Shown here: piece after piece, positions 22,355 to 33,786 of the stretch
Numbering within the stretch: the first letter of the stretch is position 1
Layout of the letters: every line of letters begins with the position of its first letter
Assembly: GCA_047495785.1 (NCBI GenBank)
Contig: JBLDXI010000061.1
Span: 62,001-126,000, forward strand
Reading direction: 5' to 3'
Length of the DNA: 64,000 bases
Source of the DNA: Lepidodermella squamata
Taxonomy: Eukaryota; Gastrotricha
The notes under the pieces: model-generated
The model's input: only the letters and a program-made list of their open reading frames with translations
Databases searched by the model: none
Told to the model about the DNA's origin: nothing
Position numbers and translations under genes: made by a program

Positions 22355-24336
22355 TGAAGTTAATTTCGAAGGCGGCATTGTATTTTTATTGTTATTATTT
22401 TCTTTGTATATATGTACGTAAATTTTCAATTGGAAATAATTTAAGTTCAGACTTCTGCAACTGGCTGTGTTTGATCAAATCCGAACGATTATAATTTTTT
22501 AAAATTTCTAAAATTGCCTGATAAATTTCGAATCTTTCAATTCCACGCCTCATTACAACAGCACAAGAATTTTCATTTTTCGTAACAACACCATGGTTTA
22601 CATAAGGTGATACTTTCGCTCGTAATAACGTGTGATCATCATTGTTTTACCTCTTCATTCATGTCAAAAAACGCCGCTTTTTACTTTTAACCCGCCACCT
22701 TGAAGCGGATGTAAACAAGCCTAAATCCGAGTTATTCAAGGACGCTAACAATGTCTCAGCAAAGTCAACTCGGACTTTGAATTCGCGTTTCTCGGCGCGT
22801 TGCTTTATTCAGAGATGTTGAGAGCAAAAAGTAATTTTTCGAGCCCTAAAATATCGGATAATCGAAATAAAATTTGATTAAAATTTCCTGACCCCCGACC
22901 AGCCGTCCATTGCAGCGAGCATTGAGAGTTAGGGAAATCGGATCCTTTACCTTCTACTTCTATGTCATCACAACGAGGTCGAAAACGGGGCGCAAGCACT
23001 GGGAGAGCGGCACCGAGCCCATCGAATCTGTAAACCTTTTCAGCTGCAAAGGCCAATATGTGCAGGAAGAAAGTTGGTATTCCAGATTCCAGTTGTTGGT
23101 ATTCGAACCATCCGGCTTCGAATGCGGCATCTGAGATGTTTTCAGCTAAATATCTTCATATTGCTCTTGTTAATAATTTCTTTCCTGTACCCATTGTGTT
23201 TCAAGTGGTAACTTAATCTTTTACCCGCGTGCTGATTGGTCAATTTGTCGTTGCTATGACTCCGGGATGGAACAATTTAGTCGTGTGATCCACTAATAAA
23301 TTAGTTTATATTCATGCAAAAATTACCTTGGAAATAAACATTTTAGCTTACAATTCTACGGTCCGGAGAAAATGAAAAATTCCAAAGGCAGCGCAATTTA
23401 TTTCCAAATTTAATAATATTATTGTGCAATTCATGACTGATCCCGTAGGGGCGGCAACCTTAATAGAACTTACCGCAGCCTATGAATTTAGGTATTTTCT
23501 TTAGTCGACCTTCTCGGAACAGTTCGGGGAACAGCAGCTATTAGACTGAATATCGATCGATACACAAGCCAAATCTGTTATGCGAAGCACTCTCGGATTT
23601 TTTATTATCATTCTTTGAGGCTTATATAGCAAAGAGGACGCCAAATGAGAGAAGTTATAATGATGTGTGTCACGTGATATTGCTGTCACGAGCGCTAGCT
23701 AACATTGAGAATGAACTAATGGTAATAATTGGGACAGGGAACATAGTGATAATCTCAATGGCCATGGTTATAAGCCGTAAAGGTTCGGCAGAAAAGATTA
23801 AGGCGGAGAAATTCGGTACAAGACGAACACCGATAATCAATCATAAGATTATCTTGACTTTCCTCTATAAATTCCTATTGCTTGAAACCACAAACATTAT
23901 GCTACTGCTATAGCTACGAAATTAAAAAGCTACAAAATATTAAAATAAAATTTTTAAACGGATGTGAACATATCAAATTCGAATTTTAAGCTGATTGGGT
24001 AATTTTGGCCCGCATGGAACTACGATGGGCTCGGCATTGTCGTTGCTTGGTTCATCCCTTGGGTTCATCCCAGGTCTACGCAATGGTGAATGAGGAGCAG
24101 TTAACAGGCACCGAATTGCAGCCTATGCTGACTACAATTCACCTGCCTGAAAAAAACATCAACAGCACATGTAGCAAACACGTATTAGCCATCGCCTTTA
24201 TACTCATATACAAGCGTAGGAGCATAAACGCGTATATGCCAATATGCCAGAATCTGCTTTCTACATATAAAAGTGAACAAAAACACATAGTAGACGTATA
24301 GCTCAAGGCATTGGCATCTACTGCTATTATGGTGCT
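22355..24336. other. Intergenic, with a solo MITE arm
   Basis: 23226-23300 (GTGCTGATTGGTCAATTTGT onward) is one arm of the MITE complete at 33787-34062. About 22547-22640 resembles 32545-32640, which precedes lectin relic 2, so a faint third relic is possible. Otherwise nothing recognised. Confidence 0.45.
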
Positions 24337-27300
24337 ATGAAAGCCAGAATGGTGCAGAGATTTGAATCGTTTGCAGAGTTCACCAAAATCAAACGCTTGG
24401 GCAGTGGCGCTTTTGGATCAGTTTGGCATTGCCAAGCTAAAGACGATTTCGCGGACTACGCTGTTAAGGTGGTAAATCTCAGCGCGACTCGACGCAAGTA
24501 CCGACAAAATCCGGATATGGCTGAGAGCTACGTCAAATTAGGCCGCACTGAGGTTTTTAGTCAGCGATATTTTCAATACTGATCTTACTGATTCTGCCCA
24601 ACAGCATGTCAAACTGCTAAGTTTGAGGCACGCCAACATAGTGTCATTTTACGATGCTTTTGAAGGTTGGGTAAAACTCTAATTGTAAATTTTAATATGA
24701 AGTACGTTCTACCAATTTTTTCCAGAACCTTTGGTTGAACTAGATGATTCAAACCAACATGACTGGCATCTGGACGATGAGATGTACTACCTCGTCATGG
24801 AATTTTGTCCCGGCGGAGATTTAGAAGAATACATAAAACGAACTAATGAGGCAAATGCGAAAATTCCAGAAGATTTGCTTCGCGAGTGGGCTGGGCAACT
24901 TGTTTCGGCAATAAATTGTCTGCATAAATGTTTCGCGCTCCATCGCGATATCAAGCCGAAGAATATTTTCCTCACAGCCGATGGTAAAACAGTCAAGCTG
25001 GGCGATTTTGGATTCGCCAAAATCTACCAAGGGTTAGCCTTTTCTACTGTGGTGCACATCTAACGCTCTTCTGTTTCAGATCGAGTAGCACTACAACTCT
25101 GGGCCTCGGAACCCCTATCTACGCCGCGCCTGAAATTTTTAACAATGAGCAGCACTCGCCGGCCAGTGATTGGTGGTCTCTTGGAGTCACGCTGTTTGAG
25201 CTAGCTAATTTCCGCCTACCTGTAAATGATTATATATTTAAAGGTTTTGTCATGAAGTTACTTTGTTTCGTCTTGCAGTTCAAAACAACATACGAGATCA
25301 TTTTGTAAGTTCAAGACCTTTTACTCCTTGTCCAAATGTCTGCTAGAACCATGGCTAAACATACAATGCGTTTCAGAATTATGTGCCTAGTACAGTGCTC
25401 CCTCGATATAAGCAAGGGGGCGGGGTCCACGCGATTGCTCTTATCGAGGGTTGCTCTTATAGAGGGCTGTTAAAGAGCTAGCAATGAATCATAAGTGCGT
25501 CGCCAGGTTTTTTTCTCAGTTGCTAGGGCGACGTTGATTTTACTGGTTAGCCATATCCAAGATAATCTGGTGTAGATTAATTCAATGATTTTAGATGTGG
25601 TCGATAGTATTATTTGATATGCAAAGTTTGGTCATTTGAATTCCAATCATTTTAAGCTGGCTGAAAATTTTTCAAAATTTTCCAAACCATTTCTGAAACA
25701 TATTTCATTGAATAATTCCTTCATTTATGATCATGACCATTCGGATGTGTGAATGTACCCAGCCATATTTGATAGCCATTAATTATCTGAATTTAATTTA
25801 TTTGATCCAATTCTGAAATTTGAAGGTTAACAAAGCTTAAAAGCCTTCATTTGTATTCAATGTAGCAATTAAATTTGATTCAAAGACAAACCATGAATCC
25901 ACTAGCAGATAAGCGAACAATTTTTGGTAAAATTCGGCTAGAAGGCTGTGATGCCCACAACCCATCCAAAGTTGAAATTAATCTTTTCTCATAAATCCGT
26001 GACAAAAAAAACTGAAGGAGTCGGAGGCGAACCTTGCTTGGGAATCCTGTCCAAAGTTTGCTTGAATCTTCAGTCGAAGATGCATCCTTACTTTATTTTT
26101 TCAGAATTCTATTTCAGAAATTCTAATGAATTAACACAGATTCACGGCAATTCCTCGTGATGTGTTTTTGATGGAATCGAAAAAGCTTGAATGCCACCTT
26201 CATCTGCTCTCAGCACTGCAGTCAAACATTAGATAATTAGCGGTGTGCTTTTTATCGCTCATTTCAATCATTTTTCCTGACACGTAATCACTACCATTCT
26301 CTAAATCATCTCATCAATTACTAGTAGTATTGTTTGTGAATGAAAAAATACGAGAGACCAAACGCGCGCGCACGATCTCAATCTTGAAGTGCTGAGATAA
26401 AAAACATCGATCTGTAAAGATCAAAGATGAAGAGATCACGGCGCGCCGCTGTCAAACTCAAAAATTGGAAACGCCAGGAGCAGCGTTACAATTTTGTTGC
26501 TAACGTAAACAAATTTTTCACGTAAATTAAAAATTATCATGTAAAAAATTTTAATTTGTCGAAAAATAATTTTTCAACAAATAAAATTAACGGAATTCAA
26601 AAAAAGTTGCTAGTAGCGAGGGATTGCTCTTATCGGGGTTGCTTATATCGAGGGAGCACTGTACTTCCTTGTTTGTGTATTTTTTTTCTTATGTTGTGAA
26701 TATTCACACATTCACAAAGCTGTTGCTATCATTATTACCAGGTCACCAATGCGCATATAAGCAAAACGTGGAGAATGGAGCGATTTTTGCGATAATATCG
26801 CGAGGACTAACTCTCTTGACCAGCCAATGCATTCATATGAGAGCTAGAAGCCACAATCCGAATCAGCAATTAATATTAGGTTTCAATTAAGTTAATTACC
26901 ATCTTTTAAAATTAATTTAAAACCGCTTAAATTGAAAGTAAGCACTCCCATATCCCACAGCTGATTAAGTTGATTTTATGGAATAAAAAAGAAATCACCT
27001 ATGGTTCCTACATCTCCTCATTCATTTCTCGAAATTGCAAGAACATTTTAATTTCATGATGAAATATCGCATTAAAAATTAGTTAAATTAAATGCTCACT
27101 GACATTCTTATTCGCATCACTTTCTTAATGAAGAAGAAAAAAATGCTAATGAGCCCCCCGCTAAACATCGTTAAGGGATAGCAATGATGCCATTTTTATG
27201 AGGCTGCAATAAAAAAGGTATGTTCGTATTCCAGTGCGCGGAAACATAGAAGTGTCGGGCAGATAATTTTGAAACGCACGGTAGAAGTTTGCTCATTGAT

Positions 27301-28573
27301 TTATGTCTCTCGTGTTCAGAGACTCGACGGAGCCAACATTTGACGATGATTGTCGATTGTCTCCAGAGTTTCGTGACTTCGTTTTATCCATGCTTCGGAA
27401 AGAGAAACTACTACGAGCCACAGGAGATGATTTGCTCAAGAGACCCTTTTTGACGCTGAAACCGGGGGTCAGCATCGTAACTACAACCATTCCAACGCAA
27501 GATACCAACGCTGTAATTGCTGCAAGAGAAGCTTTAGAGGCAAGTGCATAAGCAGTACACTGATCAATACTCTATATCTTTTTTTACAGTTGCTTTTCAA
27601 ATACTCGATGCAACGAACAATGTTGCCCGATATTGAAAAATTGCTGGAGGATCAGCGCTTAAATGTGGACGTGAATAGCCGAAACGATGACGGCTTCACG
27701 CCGCTGATGATTGCAGCTCAAATGGGATTCCATGAATTTATGACGCCACTGGTGGTTAAGCATGGAGCCAACGTGGAATTGAGGGACAATTACGGCAAAA
27801 CAGCAATTTACATGGCGGCTAAAAATGGGCACCACAAAGTAGTGGAAGTTCTTGCCAAAGCATTGGGCGCTAATGTTGAAGCAGCTAGTGATAGCGGAGC
27901 GACGCCTTTATTAGTCGCTGCTAAAAATGGCCACTTGGAAATTGTGAAGCTACTCGCTGGAGAGTTCAAAGCAGATGTGAATGCAGCGACGAATGATGGT
28001 GCTTCGCCACTATTAGCTGCTGCTCATAAAGGCCACTTGGAAATTGTGAAGCTACTTGCTGGAGAGTTCAAAGCAGATGTGAATGCAGCAATGAAACATG
28101 GTGCTTCACCGCTATTAGCTGCTGTTCATAAAGGCCACTTGGAAATTGTGAAGCTACTCGCTGGAGAGTTCAAAGCAGATGTGAATGCAACGATGAATGA
28201 TGGTGATTCACCGCTATATATCGCTGCTCGAAAAGGCCACTTGGAAATTGTGAAGCTACTCGCTGGAGAGTTCAAAGCAGATGTGAATGCCGCGACGAAA
28301 GAGGGTGTTTCACCGCTATATATCGCAGCTCAAAATGGCCACTCGGAAATTGTAAAAGTTTTAGTTTATGAATTCCATGCAGATGTTTGGTCAGATGATG
28401 GGTCGTCGTTGGTGCTCGCATCCGAAAAGGGTTATCGCCGCGTTATTGAATCTTTATTGAAGGTGCCTGACATAAAAGTTGATTCCGAAATGCATGTAAT
28501 GGGAGTTTCGGCTCTATCACCAGTCTATCATCCTATTTCGAAAAATATACAAAAAACGAATAATTTACATTAG
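24337..28573 (+). CDS. NIMA-like protein kinase fused to ankyrin repeats, intact copy B
   Basis: Seven exons: 24337-24552, 24605-24665, 24726-25032, 25080-25221, 25279-25304, 27320-27539 and 27590-28573; 1956 nt, 651 aa. Residues about 15-310 are a complete Ser/Thr kinase: LGSGAFGSVW (21-30), Lys44, HRDIKPKN (165-172), GDFG (185-188) and YAAPE. The SFYDAFEE and GGDLEEYI segments are NIMA-like. Exon 7 encodes about eight ankyrin units ending in a divergent cap (VLVYEFHADVW onward). No signal or membrane segment, so a cytosolic kinase with a protein-binding tail is expected. Intron 6 (27540-27589) is GC-AG (donor AG/GCAAGT). Intron 5 is 2015 bp because of a transposon; in copy A it is 89 bp. 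The start at 24337 has a second in-frame ATG four codons on, where similarity to copy A begins. Confidence 0.9.
25393..26661. mobile_element. pogo-like non-autonomous DNA transposon (1269 bp) in kinase intron 5
   Basis: Perfect 22-bp inverted ends at 25393-25414 (CAGTGCTCCCTCGATATAAG...) and 26640-26661, flanked by TA on both sides. Inside each end a TTGCTCTTATCGAGGG-like motif is repeated. CAGT ends with TCCCTCGATATAA and a TA target fit pogo/Tigger elements. There is no transposase inside. It is absent from the same intron of copy A. Confidence 0.85.
27893..28357 (+). repeat. Tandem 102-bp ankyrin units in copy B (about 4.5)
   Basis: Units are homogeneous, but their GHLEIVKLLAG variant differs from the mainly GHSEIV units of copy A. 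The arrays have therefore homogenised separately since duplication. Confidence 0.85.
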
Positions 28574-28633
28574 TTTAGGGCTGAGTCTCCTAATGATGCA
28601 TAAATGAGGGGTCAACATTTTGAAAAGTTGTTT

Positions 28634-28636
<3 letters not shown>

Positions 28637-28717
<81 letters not shown>
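28637..28717. repeat. (ATT)n microsatellite
   Basis: About 80 bp of uninterrupted ATT units after the kinase stop. Translation gives only poly-Ile, not a gene. A shorter run occurs at 29195-29213, after the LINE fragment. Confidence 0.95.
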
Positions 28718-28733
28718 TCTATTCTAAGTTATG

Positions 28734-29123
28734 TCTACCGATGTCCCGTTTCGGGCGATTTGATCGAAAACGGGGTTTCTGTAAATTTCTACTGCATTCA
28801 AATTGATAAAAATCTGAATTTCGAAAGCCACTGTGCTATCTTTAGAAGCAAATGCGCTCAATTAATTGGTTATATTTTTAAAGCTTTCACATCTGAATCT
28901 ATGCGCTTACAAGCCTATAAGACCTATGTGCTACCTATATTGTTTTCGCTATATTGTAAAAAATCCTAATGATACGTTCCGAAATGCTACCAAACCAGCG
29001 TATAAAAATTTCTTTCTTAATCGTAACATTGATATATGGAATAATCTGATTCTCTCCCTGTTGAAATACGTAATGAAATCTCCAAAAGAAATATTTTCCG
29101 CGTGGATCTTAACTCCTATATAA
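28734..29123 (+). pseudogene. LINE reverse-transcriptase C-terminal fragment
   Basis: One frame reads IQIDKNLNFESHCAIF, then LQAYKTYVLPIL; a second frame reads YKNFFLNRNIDIWNNL and IFSAWI. These are the thumb segment and terminal R.v..WN.L...F motif typical of CR1/RTE-like LINE reverse transcriptases. It differs from the LINE at 4548-9080. It is truncated at the 5' side and flanked by ATT microsatellites, a common LINE tail. Confidence 0.65.
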
Positions 29124-29233
29124 AATGTGAACTATTACTGGGTTAGTGTTAGTGGCCTGCCCTTCTAATCCTGAAAGTAATTTCGAAATACAAGTATTAT
29201 TATTATTATTATTAGACTACAAAAGGGTGTGCC

Positions 29234-30113
29234 GACAAATGAGTACCGCAACACTTAAGCCCCGTCACTTGCGCCCCGACAAATGAGCCCAAAAACACTT
29301 GCGCCCCGTTTTAAAAATGACACTTGAGTACGCGACTTTTGAGCCCAAATTAAAATATTCAGGGGCGACATTTGCACACACGACAGATGCGCCCAGCGAC
29401 ACTTGAGTTCAGCCCGCGACATTTGCGCCCTATTTATCTGCGACATTTGCGCCCAGATATACCGTATTTGTGCCTATAGCAGCCCGGGCTACTAAAATTT
29501 CAACCTAGAAATTTTGAAATTTTTTTGATATCTTTGATATTATTTGTTTGCCTTCGCATAATTTAAAATAGCTCCTGAACCAAGAGGAAAAATGTGATGC
29601 GGTTTTTACCAGGCGATAGATCTGAGAGCGCGGTAAACTTAAGAGCTTTGGATTCGTGAGAGAAAACAGGTGAAAACGACTTTGGTTGAAAATTTCCATT
29701 TTTGAATGCTATTTTGGGGTCCACAACACGCAGAACCCAATCGCTGGTTATTTCCCCAACTTCCATTGAGGGGTAACGCTAACGAAAACCGCTATGATAG
29801 AGATAGAGATAGCATAACTTAATGGAAGTTGGGAAAATAACCAGCGATTGGGTTCTGCGGGTTGTGGACCCCAAAATAGCATTCAAAAATGAAAATGGTC
29901 ATTACATTTGCGACCTGTACTCCTTTCCCGTTATTTCTATCTATTTATTTAACTTCGGCGACAGTTGAGCCCTGGGCGCAAGTGTTCCAGGACGCAAGTT
30001 GAAATAAATTTATTATTTTTATAAATGGGCGCAAGTTAAAGCTGGGCGCAAATGTCGGTACTCAATTGTCGGGGCGCAAGTGTCGCGGCGCAAGTGTCGC
30101 GGTACTCAAATGT
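29234..30113. mobile_element. Layered foldback element with iterated CGACACTTGCGCCCC motifs
   Basis: Both ends carry many copies of a 13-15-bp motif, CGACA(C/T)TTGCGCCC or TTGAGTACCGCGAC, in opposite orientation (29234-29465 and 29930-30113). The centre holds 71-bp arms (29697-29767 and 29821-29891, nearly perfect inverse, e.g. GAACCCAATCGCTGGTTATT). Outside lie similar direct repeats CTACAAAAGG(GT/C)GTGCC at 29217-29233 and 30122-30137, possibly a long target duplication. No coding frame is present. Confidence 0.7.
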
Positions 30114-30698
30114 TAGGCGACCTACAAAAGGCGTGCCTACCCACTAACAAACAAAAATGACAATAAAAATTGAAAAATCTATAAACTTGTGTGAAAAAAA
30201 ATATATATAAAAAAAATTCTGAAAAATACTCAAAAAAAATGAAAAAATGAAAGAAAATTATAATGAAACTATGCTGTGTGATTGTATACGTTCTAATTCA
30301 TTGTACGAACCAACTCTTATATATATTTTTTGTGCATATATGTGCCTATGTAATCAGTGTGTGCATAATATTACTAAAAGATATTAGATATGATTGAATA
30401 GTAATAAAGCAGAAAAAAAAAATTTACGCAACAACTCTCTAACTAAATATACGGAACGAAATATAACCAATTCTCATTCACGTTTATTGCTAATTAAAAA
30501 TTTTGTAAATGCTTGGCGCCTTCGGGCTGGCATATTATATCGAAATAATGAGAAAATAAAATAATCATGTTGTTGTTGTTGTTGTTATTATTATTATTGT
30601 TGATGTTGAGTTTTCAAATTTCTTTATTTTTTTCTACAAAGTATGCTCCTTTTCATAGTTTACAACAAACCTAATGCCGTCGTGACTGCAAAAAGTTT

Positions 30699-30835
30699 TC
30701 CTTAGGAGGATTGTTAATTTCTGGAATAACCTGAATTTTAACACTATTAATGCTAGCTTGAACATGTTTAAAAACACCATAATGTCAAGTGATTGTTCGA
30801 AATTTCTTACCTCATCAGTGAGGCGCCAGCTCTAA
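30699..30835 (+). pseudogene. LINE 3'-end fragment
   Basis: Reads FLRRIVNFWNNLNFNTINAS then LNMFKNTI and stops at 30833-30835. This is the same terminal WN.L motif as at 29040, from a LINE tail. An A-rich (AATAAA)-like run follows at 30895-30925. Confidence 0.55.
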
Positions 30836-31280
30836 TATTTCTTTGTTTTCTTATCATTTTGCTATAATTGCCTCGGCGATGGTTGCAAGTAACATTAAAA
30901 TAAAAATAAAATAAATAAAATTCTGACATCGGAATCGTGATCTACGTGGTCGATTTACCCTATCCAGCCAGGACAAAATCATGAGACGCAGTATAACTGA
31001 ATGAACACAGCTTTACTGTTGGCTACGCTTTTAGGCCCTGTAATATTTTCCAGAGTAATTCGCTTTTGTCGGATCGGAGCGCAGGTGCCCGCATAACAGG
31101 AAAAATAGCCAGCTTTTGAGGTGGTAGTAGTGACGTCACTGCTTCCTCATTTCGTCAGTTCGTTACTCTGTTATTCCCGAAAAAGCTAACACACTTCAAA
31201 AAATAAGAGAGACAGTTGCAGCCGAACTCAAAAACTATTGGTTCAGTTTTGAGACCCACGATGCGATGCCGCTATACAAT
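30836..31280. other. Noncoding, nothing recognised
   Basis: A-rich run at 30895-30925; otherwise no feature seen. Confidence 0.35.
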
Positions 31281-31427
31281 CAGGGTGCGAAGTACAGGGG
31301 TGCCTAACCGGGACTTTAATCAGAGGAAGGCTGAATAAAACCACAGGGGGACCCTTTGGTTTCGTCGGCTGGGTCGTAGAAAACAAGTAAAAAATACCTT
31401 AGCTCCCGGATCCTACTTCGCACACTG
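31281..31427. mobile_element. 147-bp MITE with 8-bp target duplication
   Basis: Ends CAGGGTGCGAAGTACAGG and, inverted, CAGTGTGCGAAGTAGGATCC. Exact 8-bp duplications TATACAAT flank it (31273-31280 and 31428-31435). CAG ends and an 8-bp duplication indicate a hAT-type non-autonomous element. Relatives lie at 57991-58154, 37362-37540 and probably 62140-62262. Confidence 0.85.
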
Positions 31428-31525
31428 TATACAATGGGTGGTTTCGATCAAATGTTCGTAGCTACCGAATCTTCCTTACTAAAGATGACATACAGGTAGG
31501 TTCAGGATCAGTTTCATCAAATTAC

Positions 31526-31769
31526 TCACTTCTTTTGCTCAGGGGCCTTCTTATCGGAAGCATCAGCAGCTTTCACCTGTTCCATTAACGCCAACATAGC
31601 CTCATCGTTTTGCCAGATCGAGCTCGGCGTGTCGACTTTAGGGTTGAACTGATTTCGAAACTTTTCTTTGAGCTTGGCCTTTCAGTTGCTCAATATCGAT
31701 CTTGGGTGCTTCGACGGCATCGCCGACAGCAGCCTCTTGGTTAACAACTACTGGATCAACTTCCTCCAT
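31526..31769 (-). pseudogene. Small intronless gene or processed pseudogene, one frameshift
   Basis: On the minus strand ATG 31769 opens MEEVDPVVVNQEAAVGDAVE and continues to IDIEQLKGQ. One base of frame change then leads to KLKEKFRNQFNPKVDT, SSIWQNDEAMLALMEQV and a Lys-rich end with TGA at 31526-31528. Both halves have acidic/basic composition typical of a real small protein of about 80 aa. I do not recognise the family. Without introns and with one indel it could be a processed pseudogene, a decayed gene, or a real gene with an assembly error. Confidence 0.5.
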
Positions 31770-32644
31770 TTAAAAATGAATTATGACTCTAAGGGACTAC
31801 TTTGCGCCTTGACTTGTTATTTTCAGAAACATCTGTTAAGCGTAATCACTCAAAAACACCATCTGGCTCACATTACATAGCTGTTTTCATTTAAATGCCA
31901 TTAAAAGTTAACTCTAAATATCTAATGTCAACATCAAACGTGTTAAGTCGACATTACATAGGCTGGGTCTATGTAAAGTTAACATTACATAAAAATCGAC
32001 ATTATATACGACATATACGAATTAATCACGGCTGCGTGATTAAACAACGTGTTAAATTAAATTGAATTGTATACTGGTTGAACTTTGAATGATGGACTGC
32101 CTAAGGAATTGCGCCTGTAAAAAAAACGAATGAAACATAATTTGAAAAAGCAGGATCTTGAACCGTGGAGGTAGGTAAGGATTAATCTTTGTCAGCCTTC
32201 ACCCTTTTCAAAACCGGAAACGGTAAATGACGGCAGTCTAGGAGGGGTTAATTAAAAACTATTGTTATTTTAATTTATCTGCCTAGACACCATGGATATG
32301 CTTTTTCTCATCCAGATTTTAAGTAGAGAATGTGTTTTTCTTCAGGAAATAACCAAACATATAGGAACAGGAATCCTGAACTTGTGCTTCGTGCGAAAAC
32401 TCGATTTCAGCGCTTGAATCTCGTTTCAGCCCTTATCATCGTTAGGGATTCCATTTCGCATTGTTTTCTGAACACTAGTGTATCCATCTGTCCATTTATC
32501 TGACCATTTGTCCCAAAGTAACATAGACATCTTTCAAGTCCTTGCCTCCATAACAACAAAAGGATTTACATTTTTCGTAAATACACCATGGTTTACATAC
32601 GGTTTTACTTTTGCTGGTAATAACGTGTATTCATGATGTTTAAA
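31770..32644. other. Noncoding; leads into lectin relic 2
   Basis: 31920-32010 contains several AACATTACATA strings. 32545-32640 (CACCATGGTTTACATACGG and AATAACGTGTATTCATG) resembles intron 7-8 sequence preceding EGF exon 9 of lectin gene 3, and also 22547-22640. Confidence 0.4.
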
Positions 32645-32992
32645 GCTACCAACACACACCGGCTTGTCAAAATGGTTACACACTACACACAACGTGCTCG
32701 GATAGCATTATAACAAAAGCCATTAGCTTGCAGCTTTCACTATCAATTTTCGATCACGTAGCTACGAACTACGAGCACACCAAACGAGACAATTGTTTTG
32801 CGACGACTGTGTTGCCTTGCGACTCCAGATAGACTAAACCTCTCACATCAACTTCAACCTTCAATCAATTTTGCAGTTGTCTTGACCTGAAGAGGCCTGT
32901 TCCTCGCCTTGCAAGGGCTCTAGCGTTGGAGGATCGATCAAAAGCAGCGGCCGGGATTGACTGTGGCATACGTAAGTCTAGGAATAAAATGT
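32645..32992 (+). pseudogene. Relic of EGF exons 9-12 from a lectin gene (relic 2)
   Basis: Pieces match consecutive exons of lectin gene 3 in order: ACACCGGCTTGTCAAAATGG and CAACGTGCTCGGAT (exon 9), TTGCCTTGCGACTCCAGAT (exon 10), GGCCTGTTCCTCGCCTTG (exon 11), then GACTGTGGCATACGTAAG (end and donor of exon 12). Frame is lost. Together with relic 1 it shows at least five lectin loci existed within this 26-kb stretch. Confidence 0.7.
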
Positions 32993-33319
32993 TGATTAAA
33001 TTCAGACCTAATCCCGCGTTTATATCATGGTAATGTACCTATAAGGGCCACGAAATCAGGACTCTAAGGGACGAGTTCAAATTCCATTGTGGTTCTGGCT
33101 ATTGATTATTTGAAATGTCCTCGAAGATTACCAGGGTATATTTCATCTCGCGGAAAATTGATTTTCAATTGTGAAAATTCTGCTTTATTTTTTGTAATTG
33201 GATGGGATTAGCTACTTAGGTCGCAATACATCTTTAGTTAAAATCCCATGTGTCATTCTGACCATTAACCATTCTGAGAGAAAATTCAATTTTTATCCGC
33301 GATTTAACCGAAGAAATAC

Positions 33320-33373
<54 letters not shown>

Positions 33374-33374
33374 G
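33320..33374. repeat. (AAT)n microsatellite
   Basis: About 55 bp of AAT units. Confidence 0.95.
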
Positions 33375-33435
33375 TTTTATTTTTCCTCTTCGAAACTGAG
33401 CGTCGTTCTTTAATCTTTACCCTTATTTTTTATCA

Positions 33436-33545
33436 TTGGTTTTCTTTTTCCAGCGAATTTCCTTAGTAAGACCTACTTTAATTTGGTTTCTATGCACTCC
33501 GTTGATCCATCTGGCTCGAGGTCTACCCCTGGGTGCGAACCACCC
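33436..33545 (-). pseudogene. LINE C-terminal fragment
   Basis: The minus strand reads GRPRARWINGVHRNQIKVGL then TKEIRWKK. This resembles the GRPR.RW.D.......GL.......WR ending of some LINE proteins. It is short and adjoins an AAT microsatellite that would be its tail on that strand. Confidence 0.5.
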
Positions 33546-33786
33546 AATCAGAGGCCTCCAAATATATATTTTGTGTATTAGTCCTTCTACATCGATTTTC
33601 GAATTCTAAGACATTTTTAGATCTTGTTTTTACTTTTTCTAACTTTGAAACTATAAAAAATGTACCGAAGAAAACCCGGAAAACCCAGACTCATTCTAAT
33701 ATCTCAACCAAATATCCCCAGACTCATTCGATCCCTTTAACAAGTGACATACTTCATTGTGTGACCACTTAAAAGTCCAATCTAAT

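Noticed and set aside
23665-24301. Frames of 82 and 98 codons before the kinase gene
   Set aside because: No domain similarity and no exon-intron support; composition matches surrounding DNA.
28604-28969. 121-codon frame with a long poly-isoleucine run
   Set aside because: The run is an ATT microsatellite; only the end overlaps a LINE fragment.
28866-29123. A separate small gene ending at 29123
   Set aside because: Sequence YKNFFLNRNIDIWNNL is the end of a LINE protein, frameshifted from the preceding fragment.
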